64,000 nucleotides of DNA from Neurospora tetraspora (lineage: Eukaryota > Ascomycota > Sordariomycetes > Sordariales > Sordariaceae). Below the pieces are notes generated by a model, which had not been told where the DNA came from, ran no database searches, and saw only the letters and a list, made by a program, of their open reading frames with translations. Shown here piece after piece: positions 33,064 through 47,023 of the stretch (position 1 is the first letter of the stretch; each line of letters opens with the position of its first letter). A program made the translations under genes and the position numbers. The stretch lies in assembly GCF_033439725.1 (NCBI RefSeq), contig NW_026944383.1, positions 310,001-374,000 on the forward strand. The letters run 5' to 3'.

Positions 33064-34290
33064 GGGCTGGGCTTTGGTGATGAACTTGACTAGTATGTGT
33101 TCCCCTGCCTCTCGTGATCTTTCCGGTGAGTATTGGGTACTACCAGGTAAGGGTGAATTCAGTCGTCCTGTTCAGGTACTGAGGTGACGACAGCCCAAGA
33201 CCCGGAGAAGTGTGACTTTTGATGGTATCGCGGCTCCAGTACGAACCGCCGATACGTATAGCTACTAGGATTAGTTAGATGTGTGACGGAGCATGGGGTA
33301 TGGATATACTTACCTGAAATGATTGTCAACACAGGTATGTTCATGAAATGTTGTTCATCGTCTGGTCAACTATCAAAACTTCACTCACTGCAACTCCAGT
33401 GGAGATACCACTCACCCGGCATTGCGCTAACGAGGTACTTACTGAGACCGTATTTTTGGCGTATTGAAGGGGGCCCCAGTAGGTACAGCATTAACAGCGG
33501 GCATTTTACCTACCTCTACAAGGTCATGCTGAGCGCATCCACGAACTCGTCACAAGACCCAAAAAGTTGAAGACCAGCGAAATTTGACAAATGTATGAAA
33601 GTTCACCAAACGATTCAAGAGAAGCAAGAGTTATTTGAATGTGCAATTTGTATGCCTTTATTCTTTTCCCAGACCAAGTGGCCCGAGTCTTTGTGATGCT
33701 AAGCTAACGACGATACAGTCCTATTCTGCAAACCGAGGATGCCATGAGTATGATGTGGAGGAGGAAACAGCCTTTTTGTTGAGAGAAGAAGAAGAAAAAG
33801 AGTATGAAGAAAACATGTGCGGTGGACGGCTGAACCAGCTGCTCCGTCCACCGAACGATTAAAACGTCTGAAAACATCGGAAGTGTGACAAAAATAATAA
33901 GGAGTATTAACTCCAAAACAACTCGCTGTGTGCGCCTGAGACAGAGACTGCTGTCCTCCTCCAATCCATCAAAACTCAAAACCCGGGGGAATCTTGCAAT
34001 ACCTATAACGCCCTTTTATATTCCAACCTTTTCCAAAGGTGTGGTGAATGGACGTCCGATATTGCGCATCCATCGTTCGTAACAAACATCGGGGAGTAAT
34101 CCCTCTCTCTTAAATTCTTTTGACCCTTAAAAGCGCCGATGGTAGGGGGTATTTCGGCCAATGAATCTCATTATGGTTCATGTCTAACATCAATAACGAC
34201 AGCTCCGTTCCACTGCGAAAACCGTCGTTAATGGGGAAGAGTGTGCGAAGAAGTGAACAAGCGGGTTTAGATTAGCGCAGTGAAGGCTAT
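33064..34290. other. Intergenic, dph6 upstream and seb-1 3' flank
   Basis: 1.2 kb without a supported gene. It contains the dph6 promoter (dph6 reads leftward) and the 3' flank of the zinc-finger gene (also leftward). A short purine-rich GAAGAA stretch lies near 33785-33805. Confidence 0.55.
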
Positions 34291-36284
34291 TCACTCGCCT
34301 CTCCTCCGCTTCTTCTTGTTGGAATCGCTGTCATCCGAAGAGTCGCTGCCGCTACCAGGAACCTCGGAGGCAACCTGGAAGAGGACCTTGCCGAAACTGT
34401 GGCAGTCCTCGCTGGTGAGGGCCGGACCCATCATAGGATGATGGATGAAACCGGGGTGGTGCATGCCCATCAGTTCGGGGTCGTTGATCAAGTCCATGAC
34501 AAGCGAGCCAGAGCCATGGGTGCGGGCATGCTGAGACAGGTTGTCGGAACGAGAGAACTTCTTACCGCACTCACTGCACTCGAAAGGCTTGTCCTGGGTG
34601 TGCAGAGACCGGTGGTGGCGCTTAAGGTGCTCTTGGCGGCGGAAGCGACGGTTGCAAATGTCACACTTGAAGGTCTTGGAAGGGTCTTCGGTCAAGGACT
34701 GCTTGCGGCCGCGGCGGTTGGTAGGCACCGGGAGCGGCGTCGACGCCTGCTCACCGGCCTCGACCGAGGATTCGGTGGTCGCGTTGGACTCGGTGTTGTT
34801 GCTCTCAGGCTCGGCGCTGGCTGCCTGCTGGGTGTGCTCGCTGGCCGGGGCCTGCTTCTCGGTGGTCTGGTTGTCGGCAGCGACGTCCATGGTGGGCTTG
34901 CGTGCGTGCCTTGCCCTCTTGCTGGGGCGGGACTCGCTATCAGAGCAGCAATCGTCCTCAACCGACTCAATGTCGTGCATGTCGTCGAGTTCGTCGCAGA
35001 AAAGGCTGGACTGGTCGAGCGAGGCAGCGCCGGAGCTGGAGCGCGAGCGGCTGGTGATGCTAGGGGAGCTCTCAACCAGGGAGCAAGAGCCGCTGGTGAA
35101 GGGAGACTCGTCCTCCGAGTCGATGTCGGTCAGGACGGAGAGGATGTCAAAGACAGGGAGGCCGGCAGTGAGCTGGGGGTTGAACGAGTAGTCGAAGGGG
35201 GTAGCGAGTCTCTGCGGGGCAATGCCTTGGGAGAAGTAGTCGCGGTCCTCCTCGTCGGGCGAGTAGATGGTGGGGAAGTACTCGGGAGCAAGGGTGGAAT
35301 TGACAGTGCCCACGGTAAGCTCGCGCGGATCGCAGACGCCATCGACGGGAACCGGGAAGATGGAGGCCGGCTGCACGAGCGGCGACGCGGCAGGCGAGAG
35401 CAGGGTGGTGTAGGTGGGAGTAGGAGTAAGGAGGCCGCTGGCCGTGGTGTTTGGTATGTTGAAGTTCACGCTCAGGTCATTGGAGGGGAGCATGGGCACC
35501 TGGATGCGGGCCTGGTCGGGAAGGTACACTAAAAATTGGGGTTCCTGGTCAGCTCAGCCCCCAAATGCTTGGACCCAGCAGTGCGCAATCCGAGCTTGCT
35601 GCAGCGGCCTCCACATCCCGCTTCCGTCATGAAACACGTTGTCAAGCCCGGCATTTTTAGTTGCAGCCGACAATTCATCCGATGCGTCACCGCTTCCACT
35701 CCGACCCACCGAAGCTCAGCTTGCAACTTCCCAGTTTCTCTTTCCAAGGATGCTGCACACTCAAACAGAAAAAATGGAGACAAATACATACCAGGCGTAA
35801 GAGGAGGAGAGTAAGGCTTCATTTCGTGGTGACCAGCAGGCTTGACCTCGAGGCCGTCCATTCCCGACACCATTGGGTTGCACGGAGTCTGGAGCAAGTC
35901 ACAGCTGCGCGGGCTGCTGGCGGCGCTGTTGGAACGCGTCAACGGAGGGCTTGGCGGCATGCCGCAATAGTCGCCCATCTCGGTTTGGAGCTTGATGGCG
36001 GGTCTGGCGTGGGAAATGGGCTGAGGAGAAGCCATGGGCGTGAGCACCTGAGGAACAGGCATGCTGGTAATGCTGTCGAGGTTGAGGAACGGCTTGTGCT
36101 GCATTGGTGACTGGAGGCAGCCCGAGTTGCGTCTGGAGTAGATGGGCGTCGACGGCACCGGCGGCACAACGGGGAGCATGTTCATCTGGTAGGGGAAAGG
36201 GTTGAAGATGTGCTGCCGTTGTTGCCTCTCGGGGCTGGCGTCTGACTCGTAGAAGATGAAGGGCTGAGCCATGATGTCTTCCAT
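34291..36284 (-). CDS. seb-1: C2H2 zinc-finger stress transcription factor, SEB-1/Msn2-4 type
   Basis: Two exons, 36284-35792 and 35528-34291, joined over a 263-nt intron, giving 576 residues. Two adjacent C2H2 fingers lie near residues 453-474 and 482-502: [20 protein letters not shown] and [20 protein letters not shown]-type sequence (second finger begins [10 protein letters not shown]). The RQEHLKRH and RSDNLSQH recognition helices are those of the Msn2/Msn4/SEB-1 group, which bind AGGGG stress-response elements. The long N-terminal half is Pro/Ser/Thr rich with short conserved motifs ([18 protein letters not shown] and [16 protein letters not shown]) that suit phosphorylation control of nuclear entry. 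An acidic patch and basic SKRARHARK sequence precede the fingers. The symbol follows the Neurospora naming and is inferred by similarity. Confidence 0.9.
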
Positions 36285-39200
36285 CTTGATCGTATTATAT
36301 AGTGCTGTCCTGCCATTAGCTGCTTATTCCTCCCAAGTCGTCGAATGTTAGTACCAACCAGGTAAGAGGTAGTAGCTTTTGTAACTGTGGCAGTCGATAG
36401 ATGCCTTTGACGTTTGGGTGTTTATATATTAGGTGTTGTATATGTATGTATATATAGATGTCGCGTCGTGTTGTTACTAGTGCTTCGTGCCGTGAAGGGC
36501 TAATGATGGTGTTGACTGGTTTCCTCCGGAAAAAAGACAGGCTGGTAGTCTAGATTAATAAGTCGTTGTACATAAACCGGATCGAGAGCTTGAATTGTCG
36601 TCGAGCTGGTGCCAATGGTGAAGTGGTTGACTGAGACCAAGTGGTGATGTAAATATCAAATGGGAACGAAGGAGTGTTATCCAAAACTTCGAGATCCAAA
36701 AAGAGGGCAGAGACCGATAAGTAAAGGAATAAATACACCACACGTCCAAGAACAAGATATGCCGATCTCGAGAGTAGGAAGAGGAAGCGTGGAGACGGGG
36801 ACCCTGGGAGGATAAGTAAGTCCCACCAGGATCAGCGGGCAAAAGAAGATGCAACGGCGCTGGACAGTCGACTGGTGAGACTGGGCAAGCCGGGATGGTC
36901 GACACCGCGCCCCAGGACAACCAGGGCCCAGCACACCACCCGGCATGTACTGTCCCGGTGCGGTCTATGTTCTTTGGCTGAGAGGTGTACATGTGGGTGC
37001 GTACCAGAACCATGTACATACGTATACTATACACTAGTCGAAATGCATACTGGCTGGCCTCGCTTGGACCTTGGACTGGACAGACTGGGAAGTTCAGGAA
37101 CCCACCGTGCCCACCTGACCCATGTCCTCAATGTCTGGGGGGATAGGTGGACGGTGGATGGGTGTGGGTGGGCTCTGCTTGTCTGGAGGAGAGGAAAGGC
37201 ACAGCCGCCAGTCCAATTCTGGTACTATTCTAATTCTGGACTCGAGCAAGCAGCAGCACCACCTCCAGCAGCCTGAATGAGGGTACCACAGAGCGAACCA
37301 CAGCACGGGTACCTCGACCCAAGCTTCCCAGTGGACCGTGAACAGCGATCTTGCAGGCCCGAGTGCTCTCTAGTGTCGCCGACGACATGAACGGCCCCAG
37401 TGAAAGCCAGCAGCTCGCTTTAGTGCTCGCACACTCCGGATCACTACCACACCACCTGGGCCGGTCACCTCACCTCCAGTCCGGGTGCTGAGGGCCTGGT
37501 TCGCTGTGTTGACTGCTCCGGTTGTCTCGGAGTGAGGACCGAGGTTGAGCAACGAGAAGGCACGGAGGCTGTAGAGCCCGTTGAGAGGCTCGGCTCCCAT
37601 CCAATGCGTGCGTGCTTTTCGTGCTGTGGTTGGCCTCATGGCTCCGATGTTTACGACGATTATGCCTCATCCGAGCGACTGGGATTGGGGAATACAGCGA
37701 AGAGTACACAATGAGTTCAGATGAGCACCCACCCAAGTTCGTCCGATCCTCAGCGAGCCGTGAGCATATGCACTGTGTTTAATACGGTGATTGTGCGTCT
37801 GGCTGTCTGGCCGAGAATTGGTCCAGACGGAGCTGGGGTTGGGCATGGTACACGTCTACAGGGCATCATAGGTTAGCATGGTACCTTGAACAAGAGCAAA
37901 TAGGGTCCGAGCCAGCGGCAGACGGGAGTATTCCGGTAACATGGGGGTGTTGTGGCAAGACCCCGGGGTCCCAGCAGCTACAGTCCGGACAGTGAGCTTG
38001 ACGATGCCTGCAGAGGTGTAGCTTTGGTGGAGCAGCTAGGAATTACTGTGTAGTAGCAGTGAGCTGCAGAGCTGTAGGTCAAGGCTCCTCTTGATTCTGC
38101 GGTCAAGCCCAAGAGAAGGACACTCGACGCTCACGCGACGGGCTCCTGATTCATCCCACGACGAACAAGTTGTCGCCGTCTACCACTTCTGTCTAGAAGG
38201 CCCAAGGGCTTGGGAACATTGCCTGTACTGTGTAGATTACCGAAATTTGAGCCTTCCCGGCCGGAGCCATACATCATGGGTCGTATTGTCGGTAACAGAG
38301 CTCTGGAGTAAAAATGGGCGAGAAGGGAAATGGGCTGCTAGGTTGATGGGTCCATCCGGATCCAAGGCCAGAGCCGGGGCCTGCGAGACAACTCCCACAT
38401 GTCCCCGCCCGCTGCTTCAGCGAAATGATGGACGCGGGCAAAAGGCGGGCCAGCAAGGAAGCAGCGACGACGACAGAGAGATGCGGTGGTGTCGCCGTGT
38501 CGGATGGTGGGGACAAGGTGGGGTGAGTTGGGATAATTGAGGTTGATTGGGTTGATTAGGCCAATGAAGCCATAGTGTAATGTACCATGCCCTATACTCT
38601 ACGACTTTTTGATACGCAGTAGCTGAAACTCAAGCAAGTGTTTTGTTTGGTGGCATTGTCATTGAGCAGCTGCGCTAAAATGGTTGCCTCTGACAGATAT
38701 ATTGAATCAAGGAAGTGATACCTCTACGCAAAGACTTGTCAAAGAGAATTGTGGCAGAGTGACAAGTACACAAAAGAGAGAATGACGGTGCTGCTCCGCC
38801 GTCGGATCTCCCGTTCATTTGGCTTCGCTTGAAAGCAAATCGGGTCGGCGTGCCTGAAATATGATGTGTGGATTCCCGCAAAATGGACCCACCGCTGCGA
38901 CCCGGTTCCGTTCCCGTGCCTGCCCGGGGTCTGGCTTCCAGCAACGCATCAACGATGACGGAAGAAGCAAAAGCAAACTCGAGACATACGCTCTTGCACT
39001 TTTGAGGTTCAATTGAAATTTTAAAACTCGCCTCATGCGGCAACCACAACGACCCAGATGTCCGCGCGGGGCAGTGATAATGCACGTCTCAGCGCCAAGG
39101 TGTGCGATTGGCAGCCAAACAGAGACTGTCCCAGCGGCCGCCGTTCCCAAGTGGTTGCAGCGATGGAAAACACATGAAACGGCCGGGAGACCTCACGCAG

Positions 39201-42200
39201 GTACGCTGTAACCCAGCATTGGATCGGGCGTGATGATGGACAGAGATGACGGATGTGGCCACACAAGCAACGACGAGGTAGCCAGTAGTGACGGTCGAAC
39301 TACGGGATCTTGAGGGTATCGGCAGCACAGGCTCACAGCAGTTCATGAATAGCTTGCCAGACTTGCCCCTCCGATGCATCATCACCCGAGCGATAGTGTA
39401 TTGTTATTTGCTGCCGCCAGTCAAGACGCGCCGTCACCACTGAGGCCGGTGATTGTGACAGAAAGAGGTCAGCGCCGCGCGGTACGTAGCCGGCCCTCCG
39501 CATCTCGTGTCTTTGATTTTTTGATGATGGTGGTGTCAGGCAGTTTCCCATCACATTGGACCACAACGCTATCAACTCTACTGGGCAGTCGCGGTGGCAA
39601 ACTCGACGGGCGACGTCAAATCAGAACCCGAGTCTTGAACTCGAGATTGCACATGTCGACCACTCAGCAGTGTCAGCACTTTTCTCACACGACCAAAGCT
39701 GTCCAAATTTTCAATTCTGATGCGAACACGGGATTGTCGGGCACTTCTTGACTTCGTACTGACTTGGTACGGACTTGAATGGATCTTCAGTTTACCAAAG
39801 GTCCGGGCGACAGGGTTTGTGAATCACGACTTCCTCTAGGTATCGCCGGCGAGTGTGCGAGGCGGACGGGACGGGAAAGAGAGGCTCATAAAATCATACC
39901 CCGCGCATCCTCTGCAAGTGGGAAGGTGGGATCAGCACTCAAAGCACTGCAAAGCATGTGCACACCTTACTGGCCATCCACCCGAGCAGCATCTCAATTC
40001 TCAAAGTCCTCAAACTGCAAATCTGACAATCAAAATGGCAGTCATGTCAAACATTCTCCAAGGTTTGCCCACAGCCTACCTGGCAAACCATGAGGCTTCT
40101 GCAAGCCCTTCAAGCCTTTCAAGCCTTCCGAGTCTTCCAAACCTCTCAAATGCCATTCTCGAGGCAAGCACCAGTGGGTAGCAACGCCGTCATCACATCC
40201 ACAACTTGTTCACAGAAACTTCAACTTTCGAGTCCAGTCGCTTCATCAAGGGCCCAAGCGTTACCCTTGTCTTTTGAACCAGGTTCCATCTTCACACCGC
40301 CTTGACCGCCTGCTGCACAGTACATGAATGCTAACCTAGATAGGTATTTGCTAGCCTGGGCTGGCCGCTGACGGCTGGCTTTTTGGGTCCCCGCTCACAC
40401 CCAGAGGCCTGTCACCCAAGAGGTGAAGCTGTTGGCGGAAGTGCTGCCGGCCAGAATTCCGCCTTCTAGAAGTCATTTGCTTGCCTTCCTTCGACAGAGC
40501 ATTCATGGCCGACTCTGGACTCGTCGGTAGCATCGGCCGGACTCCATCAAGGTACCTTACCCCGGATTAATCTCCCAGCCTTCACTGCCTTCAATGCATG
40601 GAACGGTATGATCGCATTAGCCCGACTCGCTGTGCTTTGTGTGTCTTGCGTCCTAGACACCGGTCACATCGTTTCCTTTCGGTCTTTCTCATACGACCTG
40701 CTCCATCACGAGCTTTGCTTGAGGGAGACCATCCTATCAACGAAAAGATGCTCCTAGCATTGAAGCTTACAGAGTCAAGTCAAGGCGCCTAGATACGATT
40801 CTGCCTTCAGCTACATTGTAGTCTCGACTGTGATGTTTGTTCTCACTCGCAGCCAGAGCTGGTGACGGTTTCTGTGCCTTGCAGGCGGTCTGCATCTGCA
40901 CATGCGCTACTGCAAAGAACAGACGCACTAATCTGCAGGTACAGAGGCAGGATTTTCACACAAGCTTGAGACAAGGTTGGTTTGCCGTCTTTCACCGTCC
41001 TGATAGGCTGTTCCTTCCTATCATTTGCACCCTCCATCATTCAAAGCGATGCTACTCTCTCACCCACGGACGTTGCCTACGGTGTACTCGATGTTGTACA
41101 CAAATTCTCAATGCGATGCCAAACTCGGCTATTGGTCCACCGTGACGAAAAAGGCATGACATTCGAGGCTACTTTGTCTCATCTCTCATGATTACTCTTG
41201 ACGAGTTTTACCGACCTCGCCTGCACTGGTATTGTAGGCACAGTACGCCGAGGACGCTCGTCAAACAATTCCCTGATCAAAGACACATACATGGGCATAA
41301 CCAACCTTGTCTGAAATCATGACTGTGTCGAATCGGATCATCAGCTTTGTTTTGCCACCGTCGACACGGACTGTGCAAGCTGCCTGATCTGGCTGAACTA
41401 GCAGGCTCGCCAGTTGAGCATTGACATTCACACGCCAGCCTGGAAGTGAGGCTCTAAAATCACTTCAAACATTACTGACGTCTTCAATCACATATGAGGC
41501 GAACTTTCTCGCCCAAACCCACTGCAGCTTGGAGGCACAGCACGCGATAGCAAGATAGGAATGCCCTCTTGTGATGGCTCGGGCTTTTACCCTTCAAAGA
41601 CTATTCGGATCTACATCGCCATGACCGGTTACAGGTTCCAGGGTCCACCGCTATCCTCATTTCAAAGTCAGTTCATCAACTTATTTGCATGTGGGACGGC
41701 AGCGATTACCCTACAGGCTACAGCTGCTCAACTGCCAGTATAGGCAGGCCCAAGCAAGCCCTATAAACCTACGGTGTATTCGGCGGACCCTTGCGGCAAC
41801 CGGTGTCCATGGACAAGCCTGCCCCGGACCGTTACCAACGGGCCGCGGATATGGAGGTGGAAAGACCCCGGGGCCAGTCTGTAATATCAGGTGACCGGGG
41901 CGAGAATGGGAGGTGTACTGTGTAGGCAGACCACGTGAGCCGATCATCACGGACCAATTCGAACCCCGAGCCTCGTTGTAACTGCTAAAATATCCAGTCC
42001 ATGGCTGTTCATGAGCGCCCGGTCTTCACAGTATCGCTTTAAGACTGAAGCATGGCAAAGATGGAGTGAGCGGTCCGGGATACGGCCCGAACAGCCTCCA
42101 CATGTGGTCCGTTCCTCGCTGCGGTCCGCACGTGTAGACCGGCCGCCAAGTTCGAAGGTCGACGGTTCCAATTCACGGTGACCCGGCGGTCTGTCTGTGG

Positions 42201-45200
42201 AGCGGTCAACATGCAGCAATGCTCCATGGCACAGGCTTTGCCAGCAGTTGACGGCCTGGAGAGCAATTGAGAGAACAACCAGTGGTCAATTCGCTTTGGT
42301 ATCTCCAGTTCGATCGCATGATGGGCGGGGAAGATATCACGCAACCTGTTACCGTGCATAGCACAGTCTAACTTCCCGTCTGCACGAACTGCACGAAGTA
42401 TGGACCCATCCGGTCCAAGCAATTGAGCAATCAGGAACCGGATTAAGGGCAGGGATTCCGATACCGTCCTCACGGCAGTGACCGTAGACCATTTCTGCGG
42501 GCTTCTCGCTTCGGCCCTCGACCGGTAAACGCTATATCCGGTTCATGATAAGTTCCAGGAATATGATTCTGGAGGAATTGGATGAAACCCCAGGTTTCGT
42601 TGCAATTCCAACCGTCATAACACACTCGGTTAACGGTAAAGCATCCAGGACCTGGACGACTGTTCTCGGGTGCTGTTGCATCGTGCGTGTCCCAGATTCC
42701 ATCGCGAAGGTTTCCACTAGCGCAGGAACGCTTGCCTCCTCGGACCAATAGGCATCGCGTAGACATTTCCCCGGGCCCTGGCGATGGGCCTTCTTGAAGG
42801 TTTCAAGGGTCCAGGGCACAGGCACCTCAGTTGGGTCGGTCTTCTGAAATCAGTTGACCTTTGCGGGTCGCCGAATTCATCCACGTTTTCCGGTGGTCCA
42901 GCTCTCAAGAACTCGCTGATAACATGACGGTCGAAGAGGCAAAAATGGGAGAGAATACACACCGGCCAATTCGGGGATGCTATGAAATCTGCTAAGGAGC
43001 CGCTGGGCAAACTGAGTCCCAGCATTGACTCGATGTAGAATCGGCAATCGCATGGAGAAAAGGCGCAACTGATCACTGGAAAGAAGTACCAAAAGATGCA
43101 ACAAGGCAATTGGCGTGGGGTTGATATTCGGACGAACGGTACCTTACGATACGCAATCAGGCAAGTACTGACCATTTCCCTGCTCCTGGGAACATCCCAT
43201 CAGCATTGATTGTACAGAGCACCGTACCTTACATACGCTGGGTCAAGGATACCTTCACTTTTGCAACATCATCTCCACGTGCGTGGGTTGCTGTGCAAGA
43301 TTGGGAGCCCGAAGCCAAAATATCTCGGGATCCTTATCATCTCGTCATTGCTGTTTCTGTTCCGTTTCACGAATATGTTGATCGGTTACGTAATGTTCGT
43401 CATCCCCCCAAGTTCGGAGCACACACACAGCAGTCGGAGCGAAGCAGAGGAAACGAAACTGAGACGATTGATTAACAGTCTCAGGTTCGTCAATCGAAGC
43501 GTATCACTCGCATCATATTTCCCCGGCCGGCGGAATTGATTTCCGTTGTGGGTAAAACAGAAGAAAGACACAAATTGTTTTATGCTCAAGTTGATCAATG
43601 ATTCTTTTCTTCCGATACACACGCGTACATACGCAACGGGCTCTACTCGGGCTCTACAATACCTAACTTCTCTAGCCACAAGATTTTTCGGTTTCGGCAT
43701 ATCCATCTCCACACAACAACGCGTTTTGGGAACCGAGACCACTGACCAGGTCGGGTTCGCTTCCAATATCGCGGGAAATGAATTGCAACTCTGCTGGATA
43801 CGAAAAACTGCCCTAGGAAGGTTTACAGTGGGCTCCAACATGGGCAGTTTGCGCTTACGGTTGCAGCAGTCTCGCCAGAAGGCAGGGCTCCTCAGCGTCG
43901 TAGGTCCTTCTCTCGCCCTTCTGGAAAAACTTGCAACCTGCAAAAACAGCGGACACCCCACCAACCCTCCATTCTTCCCCCGGCCGTCGGCCAAAGTATG
44001 CCTGAGAAGGAAACGAAGCGGAAAACGTTAATAGCTTGCGTCGTGTTCCGCTCACGGGCTTCGCTACCGGAATCGGTTTGTTCCTCCGAACCTTTGAGGG
44101 TTTGGGAATTGTCTACTACGCCGTAGTGGGGGCACTCGGTCCTCCTCGGTGGGGGGGAAATGGAACTTGGGAAAAGAATATTCCATTTTCCATGTTTCCA
44201 TTCTTAGGACTGGAGGTGTTGATGATGCCCTGCGACGGAGTTTGGGTGGGAGTAGGTAAGACTGCTAAGGTACACCAAGTGGGAGACGAGAAACATTATG
44301 GCATTGTGGGTGAAGAAGAAAGGACTAATGGACGGTAAGATTGTCCTTTGTGTGAATGAAGGCATTTGCGGACTGGACCATACCACTACGTAGAGATGGA
44401 CGCCGTACACTGTACGGTGATGGCGACGGTGGCCATTTCCAGAAGGGTTAATGGAAATGACGATATGGCAGCGAAGCATTCGGCGAGTTGTTCGGCTATC
44501 GAGTTCGACACTTCCATTCAAGTGGATGAAGGTGGTAAAACACGAGAAAGAGGCAAATCGTACCTCATCCTCCCTCGGGCAACGGACCCCGTCTTCCGGC
44601 CTTCACAATTTGGACCAAACAAGACAAACCAATGTTTTTGCGATGTTTATGCAGGTGACAGTTCCGTTTTAGTATGCATATGTATCCTGCGGTGCCTGCA
44701 TTTGATGCTCGCCGCATCACGGCCAGCACGGGCACGACGGGGAACGGGGGACGCCGGACGGAGACCAGTTGAAGTTGTATCTACCTGCCTACCTGCCTGT
44801 TTGGTAACCGTACCTGCGTTGATGGCGTCGCTGTGGGTGTCATTTGTTCGTTGACCGCCTTTGAAACAAGACTGCGACTGCGACCGTGCAGATAGTGTTT
44901 CCTATTTTTCCATTTTTTTTTGTTAGTTTTTTTTTCTGTCAAGTACGTATAGCATGGTGATACACATCTTCTTTTGACTTTTGGTCCTATCTCTCCTCAG
45001 CCATTCAATCTAGAGGAAGCTCTACGTACAAGGAACAGACACTATCTAATGCGGCGTCGCGTACACCACAACTCGAGATACACAACAAGATGACAGGTAC
45101 GCGGATAGATAGGTCATGTAACTGCCCATAAACATGTCTATTTTCCCCTTCTAGTATGCCAATGCAGATCCCTCAGTCCGTGAGCGTACCTGCAGATTTT

Positions 45201-46987
45201 TTTTAATTTTTTTTTACCTGTCATTGGTTGTTCCGTTGTTGTTGTTGTTGTTGTGTTCCGATAGTCATGCTCCGAACGTCAACTCTCACGATCTTTTCCA
45301 CCCCTCCATCTTTACTCTGTGTCACTGTTCATGTCACCCACCTTTTTCTTTTTTTGTTTGGCCCTCTTGTTGCCCCTCCTACCTACATACGTGACCTGCC
45401 CCTCTCGGGGGATAAAGACAAGACGTCAAGCAAAAGAAAAAGCGGGATGGAACAGGATGGGTTGTGCTTGCCGGTCATCTCATCTCATTTCACATGCATT
45501 GCATATGTTAATGTACGTATGCATGGATGAATGCAAGTCTGAAAGCGGGATGAGGTTGTGGATGGCACTGATGGAAGAGTTCATCTAAAAACCTTTCTAT
45601 GTAGAGGTAAGTTTGCGGCCCAGTAGCGAGCAAAATGCAGTGAGCAAACGTCAACATTTCGATGTGACATCCTCCCAATCTTTGGATATTCTGTTTCCAT
45701 GGTAGACATGGTCGCTTGTCGGCGAAAAACAAGCTCAACCATGCGTATCTGTGGCGTTTCCGTGCCGTTGTTCTGCCGCGTATGTATGTATGGTGGACAA
45801 GCGCGTCTAAGTAGGTGCATTACATACAGCACAGAAGAGATGTTCTTCTCTTTCCACATACTCAGACACTCTATCGGATAATTACGACAAGGCGCAGATC
45901 AGTTATATCTGTCTGGCCTCACTTTTTGTTCCAACGTAGTATTAAGATATTTTTGCAACTGGAAGCTGTCTGACGTAGTTTGTGATGTTATAGTGGCGAG
46001 CCTTGGCACCCAATGATAGTTCGCGATGCAGTATGCTGTTTTCCTTTTGTCGCTTTTTTTTTTTTTTTTATCTTTTGCGAACATTGCTTTTCAAGTTGCT
46101 TGGTCCGCCATCTGGGCGCCTTTCAAACACCGGACATCGGACTTCGTTTTTACTTTTCGGGACCGGAGAAAATAAGTGGGAGATATACGACTGACCGATC
46201 AGATGGAAGAAGCAAAGAAAGGCGAAAATTCTGAAGCACAGAAGAAAAGGTATCTAATATTGCTGGCGGCAAGGGCGCTTTACACAAGAACGCCTTGCTG
46301 ACCGTCCAGTGTCTGTTGTTGCCTGGACAAGTTGGCAAAGAGCTGTGCAATTATTGATTGTGTTCATGAAAATTTCAAAGACATACTGGGTGAACTGGAG
46401 GCAAATACGTCAGAGAGAAGTGGGAAAAGAGACTTATCAGTTTAGAAATGGTGTTCTTTGCCAAACATAACTCTTTGGCTTCTCTTCTGTCCGGGCCAAA
46501 GCCATGAGCCTTCGTCCTCTGTCCTGTCGAGCCTGTGTAAGTGAAGTTTCTATCTTAACTCCGAACTACCAGTTATTGGAAGTTGTAGGAGCTGAGAACC
46601 AATATTGATTTTTAAAGGTCGCCGATGACGATCCCAATTCAACATCGTCAGCATATTAATCTATTCATCGACATGCCTCTACGCAGCTGACGACAGCTCC
46701 AATATCGTAACGTCCCAGAGACTCGCGGCAACTAGTCCCCGCGCCTATAATCAGCATGCTTACAATGCTTTGCATATGTTTGAACCATTCAGGCTATCAA
46801 ACACCGGATTTATTACCCCGCAAATAGCAGTGAGGTAGCGCCGTTTTAGGACAACTCGTCTTTCTGCATCCGCGGCACTGCTGTTTTACCATCAATGATA
46901 ACCAAACCGTACTCGGTAGGTCACTTCAACCTACAACTTTGCTACTGCAGCGACAACACACCATCACTGCATTAACAGCTCACTCTA
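36285..46987. other. Gene-poor region, left arm (about 10.7 kb)
   Basis: No gene supported. The first kilobase or so is the 5' flank of the zinc-finger gene. The remainder has ordinary base composition, with only short unrelated open frames on both strands. Small features seen are CAAGCC-like imperfect repeats near 40090-40130, a GTT run near 45236-45253 and T-rich runs near 44920 and 46050. A stretch at about 41950-43180 has somewhat longer minus-strand frames, treated separately under findings. Confidence 0.5.
45236..45254 (+). repeat. GTT trinucleotide run
   Basis: About six tandem GTT units in the gene-poor region, with no coding context. Confidence 0.85.
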
Positions 46988-47023
46988 CCGCTTTTACCCA
47001 GTCGTAAGAGATTTACTTCCCCA
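46988..47023 (+). repeat. Left terminal inverted repeat of the pogo-like relic
   Basis: Starts CCGCTTTTACCCAGTCGTAA and pairs with the right end over 36 positions, with two T/C mismatches and a one-base gap. TA precedes it. A CAGTAT word, the start of many pogo ends, lies 18 bp further in at 47042-47047. Confidence 0.85.

Noticed and set aside
34399-35532. 377-codon open frame opposite seb-1
   Set aside because: Antisense shadow of the zinc-finger gene. Gly/Val/Arg-rich, with no recognisable domain.
41940-42000. tRNA-like T-loop word on the minus strand
   Set aside because: The GGTTCGAA-like word lacks pairing stems and a matching A box, so no cloverleaf forms.
43546-44031. 161-codon plus-strand frame in the gene-poor block
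   Set aside because: Opens on a non-ATG codon, has no recognisable feature and overlaps other chance frames.
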